Notes under the pieces: generated by a model | Seen by the model: only the letters and a program-made list of their open reading frames with translations | Database searches by the model: none | Told to the model about the DNA's origin: nothing | Translations under genes and position numbers: made by a program | Shown: piece by piece, positions 36,131 through 45,586 of the stretch | How the letters are laid out: each line of letters starts with the position of its first letter | Position numbering within the stretch: position 1 is the first letter of the stretch | From: Peptococcaceae bacterium UBA5752 | Lineage (GTDB): Bacteria > Bacillota > Dehalobacteriia > UBA4068 | NCBI GenBank assembly: GCA_002419055.1 | Contig: DIFI01000022.1 | Coordinates: forward strand, 1-60,965 | Direction: 5' to 3' | DNA length: 60,965 nt

Positions 36131-36889
36131 ATGCGGATACTTATCACCAACGATGATGGTATATATGCTGAAGGGATCAAAATTCTAGCTGAATCATTAT
36201 GCAAAATTGCAGATGTTACAGTAGTTGCGCCAATGTTTGAACAAAGCGGTTCCGGGCATGGTATCACAGTTCATACACCGCTTAGATTGCGCCCAATTGA
36301 TCTATCTCCCAATTGGAGTGCTTGGATAGTGCAGGGTATGCCTACAGATTGCGTAAAATTAGCTATTGAACAAATCCTTGAACAGCGACCGGATATTGTA
36401 GTATCCGGTGTAAATAACGGCTCCAATCTCGGTACAGATATTATCTATTCCGGTACAGTATCAGGCGCTATTGAAGGTTATCTTTATGGCATACCTTCAA
36501 TAGCTGTATCTATTACTAATAGACATGGGGATTTCGCTTATGCTGCAGATTTTGTTCGCGATCTTTGCTGTGAGTGGCAAAAAAACATGCCGGTTAATCC
36601 CGTTATGTATAATATAAATGTCCCATCTGGCGGCAGGGAAGTAATAAAGGGTGTTTGTTATACCAAGATGGGACGACGTTGGTATAATAATACTTTCGAA
36701 CAACGTCAGGATCCTCATGGACGCCCCTATTATTGGCTTTCCGGCGATGTAGATAACAGCGGCAATGATGAAGAAACAGATGTCTTTGCGATCAATAACA
36801 ATTTTATTTCCATAACACCATTATCAGTTGATTTAACCAATTATGTTGTTTTGCGTCGTTTAAATCAGCAAAATTTACCTCTTAAATAA
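36131..36889 (+). CDS. surE: 5'/3'-nucleotidase SurE
   Basis: SurE is a divalent-metal nucleoside monophosphate phosphatase. The 252 residues show the active-site motifs ILITNDDGIYAEGI, SGSGHGITV, SGVNNGSNLGTDIIYSGTVSGAIEG and the C-terminal segment NNFISITPLSVD. ATG 36131 has AAGGAGG upstream. The gene end overlaps the convergent flippase gene by 15 bases. Confidence 0.95.
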   Translation: MRILITNDDGIYAEGIKILAESLCKIADVTVVAPMFEQSGSGHGITVHTPLRLRPIDLSPNWSAWIVQGMPTDCVKLAIEQILEQRPDIVVSGVNNGSNLGTDIIYSGTVSGAIEGYLYGIPSIAVSITNRHGDFAYAADFVRDLCCEWQKNMPVNPVMYNINVPSGGREVIKGVCYTKMGRRWYNNTFEQRQDPHGRPYYWLSGDVDNSGNDEETDVFAINNNFISITPLSVDLTNYVVLRRLNQQNLPLK

Positions 36890-38392
36890 TCGTTTCCAGC
36901 CAATATTAAACCCTCCGCTTAATAAAAGGATTAGTAAGTAAATGATAATAATACTTGTTCCTTGAACAACTGCAAACTCTATATCTCGAAGATCTGTTAT
37001 AATTATTTGCATTATCTTGCCAAGAACAGTCGCTGCCGTACCTGCAAGCAGCGGCTTTAACATGATGTTTTTCCAATCTAACTTGATATGGCTAACGGAT
37101 AATAAACGCAGCAAATTAAGAGCACAGCCGCAAACCCAGGCTATATCAACTGCAATTGCTGCGCCGTTAATCCCCAATTGAGGTTGTGGAGTAAGCAATG
37201 CTATACCGGCCAACAATACAAAGCCGCTGATCAAGCCATTGTAAAAAAGAGACCTCACTTCACCTAACCCTTGCAAAATACCAATCAAAGTAATTTGTAT
37301 ATAAAAGAATAAACCACCCCAGGATAGAATTTGTAATAATTGAGCAGCCGGAGGATTTTTGAAAATGACACTGCATAAAAGATCTGCAAATATATTTAGA
37401 CAAATCATCCCCGGCAGGGTAAAAATCATTACAACTTGAAGTGATTGATTGATGCGGTGATTAAGCAATCCACGATTGATGCCAATATTTTCGGCAACCG
37501 CCGGTACGATAGCCACTACTAAAGCAGATGTAAACACCCCGGGTAAATGCAATAACGTCATAGCTACACCGGCAAAGCGTCCGTACATTTCTGTAGCCGA
37601 ACGCATATCCCAACCGGCATGTTGCAACGCCATCGGTATTAAGATTGCTTGAAGCATCATTATTATTGTAGTACTAAGACGTGTCAGAGTAACCGGTGCG
37701 CCAAAGCGAAGCAGACGTGTTGCCTCGGAATTTATAAATGCAAATTTCTTTTTTATCTGCAACAAAGTGAAGCCACCACGCATACGCATTATCAAATAGA
37801 TAAATCCGGCTGTTTCACCACATACTGATGCTATAGAGGTTGCTGTTATTGTTCTTTCAATACTCATTCCCAGAAATTGCTGTACCAACAAGACACCGAT
37901 AACAACTCTCACTACTTGTTCTATGCTTTGAGATGATCCAATTGCTGTAATATCTTTTGTACCTTGAAAATATCCTCTAAATGCTGATGCGACCGATATT
38001 ACTAAAACAGCGGGCAATATTGTAACAAAGCAATAATAAGCCCGGCTGTCTGCGATAAAGTGTTCACAAATAAATGGCGCAAAGATGCGAGCGACCATCG
38101 TAACCACACAACCGCCAATTAATAGTAATACAAGTGCTGTTGTAAACAGCGCAGTGGTATTTTCGCCCTGCCTTTTAGCAGTAATTTGCGATAAAGCCAA
38201 TTGAACACCTCCGCCGGCTATTACCAGTAATAAAGCATAAACCGGCGTTACCATTTCAATTAAGCCAATCCCTTCAGTACCTAAAAGACGCACTAATATC
38301 ACACGATAACCAAAGCCAAGTCCTTTAACAATAATATTGGATATCAATAATAATATTGTGCCGGTAAAGAGGCTGCGAGAAATTTTAGACAT
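36875..38392 (-). CDS. SpoVB-type MOP-family flippase
   Basis: The 505-residue protein has 12-14 membrane spans with the polysaccharide/lipid II flippase pattern of SpoVB/YtgP: FLGRVLGTEG-like phrase VILVRLLGTEGIGL, then GGGVQLALSQITAKRQG, and AFRGYFQGTKDITAIGSSQSIEQVVRV. SpoVB proteins support spore cortex synthesis, while close relatives act in vegetative wall synthesis; which applies cannot be read here. No good ribosome site precedes ATG. Confidence 0.85.
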   Translation of the reverse strand: MSKISRSLFTGTILLLISNIIVKGLGFGYRVILVRLLGTEGIGLIEMVTPVYALLLVIAGGGVQLALSQITAKRQGENTTALFTTALVLLLIGGCVVTMVARIFAPFICEHFIADSRAYYCFVTILPAVLVISVASAFRGYFQGTKDITAIGSSQSIEQVVRVVIGVLLVQQFLGMSIERTITATSIASVCGETAGFIYLIMRMRGGFTLLQIKKKFAFINSEATRLLRFGAPVTLTRLSTTIIMMLQAILIPMALQHAGWDMRSATEMYGRFAGVAMTLLHLPGVFTSALVVAIVPAVAENIGINRGLLNHRINQSLQVVMIFTLPGMICLNIFADLLCSVIFKNPPAAQLLQILSWGGLFFYIQITLIGILQGLGEVRSLFYNGLISGFVLLAGIALLTPQPQLGINGAAIAVDIAWVCGCALNLLRLLSVSHIKLDWKNIMLKPLLAGTAATVLGKIMQIIITDLRDIEFAVVQGTSIIIIYLLILLLSGGFNIGWKRLFKR

Positions 38393-38579
38393 TGTTAACT
38401 CATTTCGATTTGATTTTTATTAATCTTATGAGTTATAATGTTAAGTAATAACAATAACTTAAGTGAAAATCATCGCAAAATCTTCATATTAAAGAGGATT
38501 TTAATAGCAAGCATATAATATATATTGTTATGGCAAAAACCCAAATAGACTATAATTAGCCGCTGAAGGAGGATATTAA

Positions 38580-40616
38580 ATGAAGGTTTTCCCATCTACG
38601 CAGCTTCGTAATGTAGGATTGGTTGCCCATCAGGGGGCAGGCAAAACATCCCTTGCCGAGGCAATGATTTTTAATACCGGCGCAACTACTCGTCTGGGTA
38701 AGGTTGATGACGGTAATACAGTTGCAGATTATCATCCTGAGGAATTAAAACGCAAGAGCACTGTCAATACTTCACTGTTGGCCTGTATTTGGAACGATCA
38801 CAAAATTAATGTACTTGATGTACCTGGATTTTCCGATTTTTATGGTGAAATTATCAGTACATTGCGCGTCGCAGATAGTCTTGTAATGGTCTTAGATGCT
38901 GTTGCCGGAGTTGAAGTCACAACCGAAATTATTTGGGAACAGGCTGATGAAAAAAATATACCCATCATTGGGTTTATTAATAAAATGGATAGAGAGAATG
39001 CAGATTTCTTTAAAGCTCTTGATTCTATGAAACAAAAACTTACCCGCCAGATTGTGCCGGTTCAGATACCGATCGGTAAAGAATCCGACTTCAATGGTAT
39101 GGTAGATCTAATTTCCAAAAAGGCTTTTAAATATGAAAATGGCAAAGTAACTGAAGTAGCGGTTCCGGATTCCTTAAAAGACGATGTGGAAAATTATCGG
39201 GAAATGATGATTGAAGCCGCCGCTGAGGGCGACGATGAAATAACCATGAAATATCTGGATGGCGAAGAGCTGTCCAAAGAAGAAATCATCCTTGGTCTTA
39301 AAGAAGGCGTCAAAAATGCCAAAGTCGTGCCTGTCCTTTGTGGTTCAGCGCTCAAAAATATCGGTGCCGATAAATTAATGGATTTATTGGTAGATTATGC
39401 TCCCAGTCCCTTAGCATATATTGATGAAGCTGCGGCTGCCAAACCGATTGCCTCTTTAATTTTCAAAACGATGGCCGACCCATATGTGGGCAAAATTAGT
39501 ATGTTCAAAGTATATTCCGGCAAGATGAAAGGCGATATGCTGCTTTTTAATGCAAATAAAGCTGTCGATGAAAAAGTCAGCCAGCTTTCAACCATGATCG
39601 GTAAGACTCAAGAACCATTACCAGAATTCAATCTTGGTGATATCGGTGTCGTCAGTAAATTGGCTCAAACTATTACCGGCGAAACATTGACCACAAAAGA
39701 TAGCGGCATCGTTCTCGAAGGCATCGAATTTTCGACTCCGACGCTGACAGTTGCCATTTCACCGCGTACAAAAGGCGATGAAGATAAGCTTGGCAACGCC
39801 ATTAACCGTCTTTTAGAAGAAGATCCTACATTGCGTTACGAAAAGAGCGTAGAGACCAAACAAACTCTATTAACCGGCATGGGCGAAGCGCATATTAACA
39901 TCGTTATAGATAGACTCCAACGTAAATTCGGCGTAGAAGTTGACCAAATCCAAGTCAAAGTTCCATATAGAGAAACTATTCGTGGTACCGCCCAGTTAGT
40001 TGAAGGTAAGCATAAGAAACAAAGTGGCGGCCATGGTCAATACGGACATGTTAAGATCGATATTGCTCCCGACCCAGAAACTGATTTCACATTTGTAGAA
40101 AAAATCTTTGGCGGCTCAGTACCCAAACAATATATACCGGCAGTTGAAAAAGGTATGCGCGAATCATTAGCCGAAGGCATCTTAGCCGGATTCCCGGTCA
40201 GCAATATAAAGGTCACTCTCGTTGACGGCTCCTACCATGAAGTTGACTCTTCTGAAATGGCATTCAAAATCGCGGCTAATTTGGCATTCAAAAAGGCCTG
40301 TGAATTGGCCAAGCCAATTTTACTTGAACCGATTATGGAAGTAGAAATCCTTGTGCCCGATCAGTATATGGGTGATATTATGGGTGATATGAATACCAAA
40401 CGTGGACGGATCATGGGCATGGAAAAGCAGGGAAGTCGCCAGTTGATTCACGCACAAGCGCCTTTAACTGAGATGCACCGCTATGCCATTGATCTTAAAT
40501 CAATCACTCAGGGTAGAGGCAAGTTTACTATGAAATTTGCCCGTTACGAAGAAGTACCGGCAAATATTGCGGACAAAGTGATTGAAAAAGCCAAAGCCGA
40601 TAAAGAAAACGAATAA
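38580..40616 (+). CDS. Elongation factor G paralogue (EF-G2-like GTPase)
   Basis: The 678-residue translational GTPase has all EF-G domains. Its P-loop reads AHQGAGKTSL where canonical EF-G has AHIDAGKTT, and the switch regions differ (DDGNTVADYHPEELKRKSTV); G3 is DVPGFSDFYGE and G4 NKMD. The domain IV tip GGHGQYGHVKI is kept. It stands alone, not in an str operon, so it is probably an EF-G paralogue for ribosome recycling, stress or a narrower role, with the housekeeping fusA elsewhere. TATAAT at 38551 is a likely -10. Confidence 0.9.
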   Translation: MKVFPSTQLRNVGLVAHQGAGKTSLAEAMIFNTGATTRLGKVDDGNTVADYHPEELKRKSTVNTSLLACIWNDHKINVLDVPGFSDFYGEIISTLRVADSLVMVLDAVAGVEVTTEIIWEQADEKNIPIIGFINKMDRENADFFKALDSMKQKLTRQIVPVQIPIGKESDFNGMVDLISKKAFKYENGKVTEVAVPDSLKDDVENYREMMIEAAAEGDDEITMKYLDGEELSKEEIILGLKEGVKNAKVVPVLCGSALKNIGADKLMDLLVDYAPSPLAYIDEAAAAKPIASLIFKTMADPYVGKISMFKVYSGKMKGDMLLFNANKAVDEKVSQLSTMIGKTQEPLPEFNLGDIGVVSKLAQTITGETLTTKDSGIVLEGIEFSTPTLTVAISPRTKGDEDKLGNAINRLLEEDPTLRYEKSVETKQTLLTGMGEAHINIVIDRLQRKFGVEVDQIQVKVPYRETIRGTAQLVEGKHKKQSGGHGQYGHVKIDIAPDPETDFTFVEKIFGGSVPKQYIPAVEKGMRESLAEGILAGFPVSNIKVTLVDGSYHEVDSSEMAFKIAANLAFKKACELAKPILLEPIMEVEILVPDQYMGDIMGDMNTKRGRIMGMEKQGSRQLIHAQAPLTEMHRYAIDLKSITQGRGKFTMKFARYEEVPANIADKVIEKAKADKENE

Positions 40617-40629
40617 ACAATAATAAAAA

Positions 40630-40660
40630 AAAATCCCCCGCCATTTAGGCGGGGGATTTT
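40630..40660. terminator. Bidirectional terminator after the EF-G paralogue
   Basis: A perfect 13-bp GC-rich stem AAAATCCCCCGCC / GGCGGGGGATTTT with loop ATTTA lies between convergent genes. Confidence 0.93.
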
Positions 40661-40670
40661 AATTCAAATT

Positions 40671-41210
40671 TTAAAGCTTGGTACCGCAGGAAGGACAGAA
40701 TTTATGAGCTTCTTTAAATTTCATTCCGCAATTAGGACATAATACTTCTATAACATCATCTTTCGATTCAACATCAACTTCAACGCTACAACCGCATTCA
40801 GAACAGAATTTGACATCAGCAACTAATTCAGCACCACAGCTACAAATTTTCTCATTAGCATTTACTGTCTCTTCTTTACTTGCTGGTGTGGATGGCTTAG
40901 TGCTTTGTTGAGACTGACTATAGTTTATATTTGACATAGTAGCAGCAGCCTTTATACTTTGGATCTCTGATTCGGCATTAGCTATGTTTCTAAGTAATTC
41001 TTCAATTTTGCTGCATAGATTCATTATTTCTTCATCCAGACTTGCACCTGCAGTATATCTGGCCCAACAATATTCTCCAATACACATTTTAACAGCAGAA
41101 ATCTTATTATTTTCGGCATTTATTTTAGAATTAAGTCTGGCAATTTCGATAGCATCCTCTGTTTTATTTGCCGCATTTTTGGCAAGAGAACCTAGTTTTT
41201 CAAAAATCAT
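40671..41210 (-). CDS. Double zinc-ribbon protein with N-terminal coiled coil
   Basis: The 179 residues start with a helical region (about 1-90) rich in Glu, Lys and Asn, then a Ser/Thr/Gln linker. Two zinc ribbons follow: ICSCGAELVADVKFCSECG and LCPNCGMKFKEAHKFCPSCG. Such proteins are common in Clostridia and are of unknown function. GGGGGT precedes ATG. No enzymatic motif is seen. Confidence 0.78.
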   Translation of the reverse strand: MIFEKLGSLAKNAANKTEDAIEIARLNSKINAENNKISAVKMCIGEYCWARYTAGASLDEEIMNLCSKIEELLRNIANAESEIQSIKAAATMSNINYSQSQQSTKPSTPASKEETVNANEKICSCGAELVADVKFCSECGCSVEVDVESKDDVIEVLCPNCGMKFKEAHKFCPSCGTKL

Positions 41211-41319
41211 TTATGAAACCCCCCTAAACTAATACCCACATGTCAGCATAAGTTGCTACATGCTAACATTCTATCAACTTTTTCTGCTTGTTGCAAGCAA
41301 AAGATAGTAAAAGTTATTT

Positions 41320-42519
41320 TTAACGATAAACGATATTATCATAAGAAACGCAATTACGACCACTGGTTTTCGCATTATATAGTTCTTTATCAGCAGTATT
41401 AAATATATTTGTCATAAATTGATCATTACTTATTCCTTTTAATTCTAGACTTTCTTTAGCAATACCAATACTAATGGTAATAAATGGAAAATCTTCATTA
41501 TAACCAAAGGAAATACTTAAATTTGCAACTGCTTCCTTTATACGTAATGCAAAACTTATTAATTTCTGATCATCAATATTTTTTGTCAATACTAGAAATT
41601 CTTCGCCTCCATAGCGAGATACTACGTCATCATTATGATTCAAATTATCTCTTAAACAATTTGCAATTTGTATTAAGCACATATCGCCTTTTAAATGATA
41701 GTATTTATCATTATATTTTTTAAAATAATCAACGTCGATTAATAGAAGACCAACATTTGATACTGATTCTATTTCTTTATCTAATTTATTCATTAATATA
41801 TACGATTTATTTTTAAGACCTCGGCGATTTAACAACCCCGTTAATGGATCGGTTTCTGATAATTGCTCTAAAATATTATTTGTATCTTTTAGACGCTGTT
41901 TTTCGACGAAAACATCAAAGGAATAAGAATACTGAGTTATTGCTGAATATAATGATAACACAGCTAATATAATCATTAGTTGAAATATATTTGCCGGCAC
42001 ACCAACGTAAATACCTAATATGACATTTACAGCAAGATAAATAAGTATTATTATTATTATTTCAACTATCCCAATAATAGGAATTATGCCTAGCGCTAAT
42101 ATAAATAAAGTATAATTAACAATCGAATGGCTCTCAATCATTTCGCCATAAGTAAAAAATAAAGAACCTGCCATTATTGTAATCCAACAGCTTAATATAA
42201 TTAGATTATGTATTTTATGGTTTAAAGATTGTCTATTATTTAAAAAATAAAATATGCCTAAGTAAATAAGGCAAACAACTGACAAGTAAATTGTGCCTGT
42301 ATGAAAAATCATTAAATAAGCATGATGAGAGTTCGTTGTTGTATCAACAATAATATTAGAAACTTGTACTAACAAAACTAATATCATAACAACTTGTGAA
42401 CGCTTGCGTGTTTTATCAAAAATCATATCTTTGAATATTAATTGTTGATCAAAAGGGAAGAACTTGATACCATTAATTACTCTAAATAAAGAATTAAATA
42501 TGCCTTTTTTAGAATTCAC
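41320..42519 (-). CDS. Membrane-bound GGDEF diguanylate cyclase
   Basis: A hydrophobic N-terminal half with six likely spans is followed by a GGDEF domain (DPLTGLLNRRGL, LLIDVDYFKKYNDKYYHLKGD, RYGGEEFLVL, SIGIAKE). The active site is intact, so c-di-GMP synthesis is expected. The inhibitory I-site RxxD is absent: the position reads HNDD. I choose GTG 42519, which follows GGGGTG, giving 399 residues; the frame opens at another GTG, 42534, without a ribosome site. Confidence 0.88.
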   Translation of the reverse strand: MNSKKGIFNSLFRVINGIKFFPFDQQLIFKDMIFDKTRKRSQVVMILVLLVQVSNIIVDTTTNSHHAYLMIFHTGTIYLSVVCLIYLGIFYFLNNRQSLNHKIHNLIILSCWITIMAGSLFFTYGEMIESHSIVNYTLFILALGIIPIIGIVEIIIIILIYLAVNVILGIYVGVPANIFQLMIILAVLSLYSAITQYSYSFDVFVEKQRLKDTNNILEQLSETDPLTGLLNRRGLKNKSYILMNKLDKEIESVSNVGLLLIDVDYFKKYNDKYYHLKGDMCLIQIANCLRDNLNHNDDVVSRYGGEEFLVLTKNIDDQKLISFALRIKEAVANLSISFGYNEDFPFITISIGIAKESLELKGISNDQFMTNIFNTADKELYNAKTSGRNCVSYDNIVYR

Positions 42520-42552
42520 CAGGTTACACCCCACGTTCTAGAATATCATTAC

Positions 42553-42581
42553 ATCATAGCATCCAATATTTTTTTATACAA
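42553..42581 (-). promoter_or_regulatory. Putative vegetative promoter of the GGDEF gene
   Basis: On the minus strand TTGTAT (42581-42576), 17 bases, TATGAT (42558-42553). Confidence 0.55.
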
Positions 42582-42632
42582 AATTAGTATAACTTATTTA
42601 TATTAATAATACAATTAATTCTTGTTAATTAA

Positions 42633-42662
42633 AAAGGCCTCACCGTAAACGGTGAGGCCTTT
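42633..42662. terminator. Terminator of the aminotransferase gene
   Basis: AAAGGCCTCACCGT pairs with ACGGTGAGGCCTTT. On the minus strand the stem is followed by TTTTTAATT, so it ends the leftward aminotransferase gene. Confidence 0.9.
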
Positions 42663-42677
42663 ACAAAAATATAAATA

Positions 42678-43847
42678 TTATTTTTTTGTAGCAACAAATT
42701 TAGCGATTCTGTCAAGAGCGGTTTTAAGCTGTTCAACCGAGTAGGCATAGGAAATGCGGACATGGTTTTTACCGCTTTCACCAAATGCATTACCGGGTAC
42801 GACAGCAACTCTCTGGGCTTTAAGCAAAGATTCAACAAAATCTTCGCCGTCTGCCGCATACATAGAAACATCAGGAAACATATAGAAAGCGCCTTGCGGC
42901 TCAAAGCAGTCAAAGCCGAGATCAAGCAGCCCTTTGTGGAGCAACATTCTGCGCTCATTATACTTAGACGCCATAAACTCAATATCGGGTATGCCATTTT
43001 TCAGTGCTTCAATAGCAGCATATTGAGAGAAAGTTGGGGCACACATTAAAGCATATTGGTGGATTCTACCTATATACATCATCATTTCTTTGGGAGCGCA
43101 GCAATAGCCAAGACGCCAACCGGTCATGGCAAATGCTTTAGAAAAACCGCTGACAACGACAGTACGTTCTCTCATGCCGGGCAAAGAAGCAAAGGAGGTA
43201 TGTTTTAAACCATAGCTTAATTCGGCATAAATTTCGTCGGAGATGACGATGATATTTGTACCTTCAAGTACTTTAGCAATGGCCAGCAATTCATCACGAG
43301 TCATTACAGCACCAGTCGGGTTGCAAGGATAAGACAATACTAAAGCCTTAGTTTTAGGGGTAATTGCCGCTTTAACATCTTCAGCCATTAGTTTAAAATT
43401 GTTCTCTTTGACAGTCTTAATCGGCACAGGGGTGGCACCGGTAATTGCGGACAGGGGACCATAGCAAACGAAAGAAGGTTCAGGAACCAATATCTCATCG
43501 CCGGGTGATAAAAATACTCTCAAACAAATGTCAATAGCTTCAGAACCACCAACTGTGGTTAAAATCTCACAAGCAGGATCATAAGATAGGTCAAAGCGTT
43601 TCTCTAAATATGAGCTGATTTCTTTACGCAAATCCAGTAATCCATAGTTGGCAGTATACTGGGTTTTGCCGGCGTTAAGTGAATCAATGCCTGCTTGACG
43701 AATATGTTCGGGAGTGACAAAATCAGGTTCTCCTACGCCAAGAGAGACAACATTTTCCATAGTTGCCGCAATATCAAAATACTTGCGGATACCAGACGGT
43801 TTAACCGTGGCAACAATCGGCGTAATAACCTTTGAGTAGTCAATCAT
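42678..43847 (-). CDS. Class I/II PLP aminotransferase (PatA/aromatic-type)
   Basis: The 389-residue fold-type I enzyme moves amino groups between amino and keto acids. Signatures are SLGVGEPDFVTPEHIR, YTANYGLLDLRKEIS, SYPCNPTGAVM, SDEIYAELSYG and the PLP-lysine motif VSGFSKAFAMTGWRLGY. The start is ATG 43847, 9 bases after GGAGGT; a TTG at 43856 directly abuts that site and is less likely. Substrate may be aspartate, aromatic or branched-chain amino acids; a link to the window's 2-oxoacid oxidoreductase is possible but not shown. Confidence 0.9.
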   Translation of the reverse strand: MIDYSKVITPIVATVKPSGIRKYFDIAATMENVVSLGVGEPDFVTPEHIRQAGIDSLNAGKTQYTANYGLLDLRKEISSYLEKRFDLSYDPACEILTTVGGSEAIDICLRVFLSPGDEILVPEPSFVCYGPLSAITGATPVPIKTVKENNFKLMAEDVKAAITPKTKALVLSYPCNPTGAVMTRDELLAIAKVLEGTNIIVISDEIYAELSYGLKHTSFASLPGMRERTVVVSGFSKAFAMTGWRLGYCCAPKEMMMYIGRIHQYALMCAPTFSQYAAIEALKNGIPDIEFMASKYNERRMLLHKGLLDLGFDCFEPQGAFYMFPDVSMYAADGEDFVESLLKAQRVAVVPGNAFGESGKNHVRISYAYSVEQLKTALDRIAKFVATKK

Positions 43848-43951
43848 ATCAATCAAACCTCCAAAGTTAATATTAATTACAGGGAATGTTAAAATTCCAC
43901 AACCAGTATAACACCGGCCCAGCTACTATGCAAGACAATAAACATGAAATT

Positions 43952-44014
43952 TTGACAATAATAATGAATATCATATACAATTTGCTTGACAAAAACCGTT
44001 TGCTACCGTTTAAT
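43952..44014 (+). promoter_or_regulatory. Two tandem vegetative-type promoters of the ASKHA gene
   Basis: TTGACA (43952) with TACAAT (43976), 18-base spacer, and TTGACA (43986) with TTTAAT (44009), 17-base spacer. The second ends 20 bases before the ATG, so its message would have a very short leader. Confidence 0.6.
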
Positions 44015-44034
44015 TGAATTACGAGGTGTATATT

Positions 44035-45576
44035 ATGGTATTTATCACTTTAAACAGTGAGACAACTAAATTGGATGCATCCGCCGGTGATAATTTATAT
44101 AGCGTTTTGGCGCTGAATGGAATGATAATAGCTGCTTGTGGTGGTAATGGTCGCTGCGGACGTTGTATAGTACGTTTTATTAACGGGTATATACCGGCGC
44201 CGTCTGCGATTGAGATCAGCTTATTATCTCAAGATAATTTGGCTGACGGGTTTCGATTGGCTTGCTGTCAAACAATAAACACCGATATAAGCATTGAAGT
44301 ATTACCACAAAACGAGTTACAAGGCATTATTGGCTGTCCCGAACAAAATTATACGATTGTGCCTGCATCAGGATATGGTATTGCTTTAGATATCGGCACA
44401 ACGACTATTGCCGCAATCCTCACGGATTTGCACGATGGACGAATATTGGCATCAGATGTTATAGCCAATTCGCAGCTGCGATTTGGTGCAGATGTAATTT
44501 CTCGTATCGAATACACTGTCAAACACAGCGAAGGCACAACGCAATTGCATTCTTTAATTATTGCTGACATATGTTCTTTGATAGATACAATATGCCATGA
44601 GGCAGATATCAGCAGTAGCAAAATAGAACTGATCGTTGCTGCAGGTAATAATACGATGATCCATTTGCTGGCAAATATTAATCCGGCAAGTATGGGTAGT
44701 GCGCCTTATCAACCTTCTTTGAGCAGTGAAGTAATTTTGGATGCTGCAAAATTTTTACCGGTAGCGGCAAATTGTCGAATCTTTTGTGTACCTGCTGCCG
44801 ATGCTTTTGTTGGCGGCGATATCATTGCCGGATCCAACTATATATTTAGTAATAATAATAAACCACAGCTTCTTATAGATATTGGAACTAACGGAGAAAT
44901 AGTATTAAAAATCAATGAATACTATTATGCAACAGCTGTTGCTGCATCTCCGGCCTTTGAAGGAATGTCAATCAGTAGCGGTATGCCAGCTGTTACCGGA
45001 ACGATAGATAATATATGGATAGAAAGCGGCAAGATACATTACACTACGATCGGTGGGGAAAAAGCCATCGGTATTGCCGGTAGTGGTCTGATTGCTGCTG
45101 TTGCCTCTGCATTGCAGGAGGGGATAATTTCACCGAGTGGCCGTATCAATCAACATCCTCTGGTAGAAGAACGAGAAGGCCAACGACAACTTGTTATTGA
45201 TGCCACGGCAGCTATTTATATTACGCAAAAGGACATTCGTCAAATCCAGCTTGCAAAATCGGCAATTAGAACGGGCATTTTAATACTTTGCGAAGCTGCT
45301 TCAGTTGCTTATGATTCTATATCTCAAATATATATCGCCGGAGGCTTCGGCTTCCATATAAATAAAGATAGTTTAATCAAGATCGGTATGTTAATGCCAG
45401 AGCTAAAGAGCAATATTGATTTTGTCGGTAATACCGCCTTAACAGGTGCTTTAGCAATTTTACTCAATCCGGAAAATTATATTAAGGCATCTGAGTTGGC
45501 AAAAGATATCAAATGTCTAAACCTTTCCAATTATCCAAACTTTAATCAATTATTTATTGAGAATATGATTTTTTAG
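44035..45576 (+). CDS. Corrinoid-activating ASKHA-domain protein (RACE type)
   Basis: The 513-residue protein has an N-terminal [2Fe-2S] ferredoxin domain with four cysteines (AACGGNGRCGRC and later RLACCQ), then an ASKHA ATPase domain: GIALDIGTTTIAAIL, AAGNNTMIHLLA, LIDIGTNGEIVL, GIAGSGLIAA and IYIAGGFG. Such proteins use ATP and low-potential electrons to return inactive Co(II) corrinoid proteins to Co(I). No corrinoid protein or methyltransferase lies next to it, so its partner is elsewhere. ATG 44035 has GAGGTG upstream; the frame opens earlier at TTG 44014. Confidence 0.88.
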   Translation: MVFITLNSETTKLDASAGDNLYSVLALNGMIIAACGGNGRCGRCIVRFINGYIPAPSAIEISLLSQDNLADGFRLACCQTINTDISIEVLPQNELQGIIGCPEQNYTIVPASGYGIALDIGTTTIAAILTDLHDGRILASDVIANSQLRFGADVISRIEYTVKHSEGTTQLHSLIIADICSLIDTICHEADISSSKIELIVAAGNNTMIHLLANINPASMGSAPYQPSLSSEVILDAAKFLPVAANCRIFCVPAADAFVGGDIIAGSNYIFSNNNKPQLLIDIGTNGEIVLKINEYYYATAVAASPAFEGMSISSGMPAVTGTIDNIWIESGKIHYTTIGGEKAIGIAGSGLIAAVASALQEGIISPSGRINQHPLVEEREGQRQLVIDATAAIYITQKDIRQIQLAKSAIRTGILILCEAASVAYDSISQIYIAGGFGFHINKDSLIKIGMLMPELKSNIDFVGNTALTGALAILLNPENYIKASELAKDIKCLNLSNYPNFNQLFIENMIF

Positions 45577-45586
45577 GGAGTACCAT

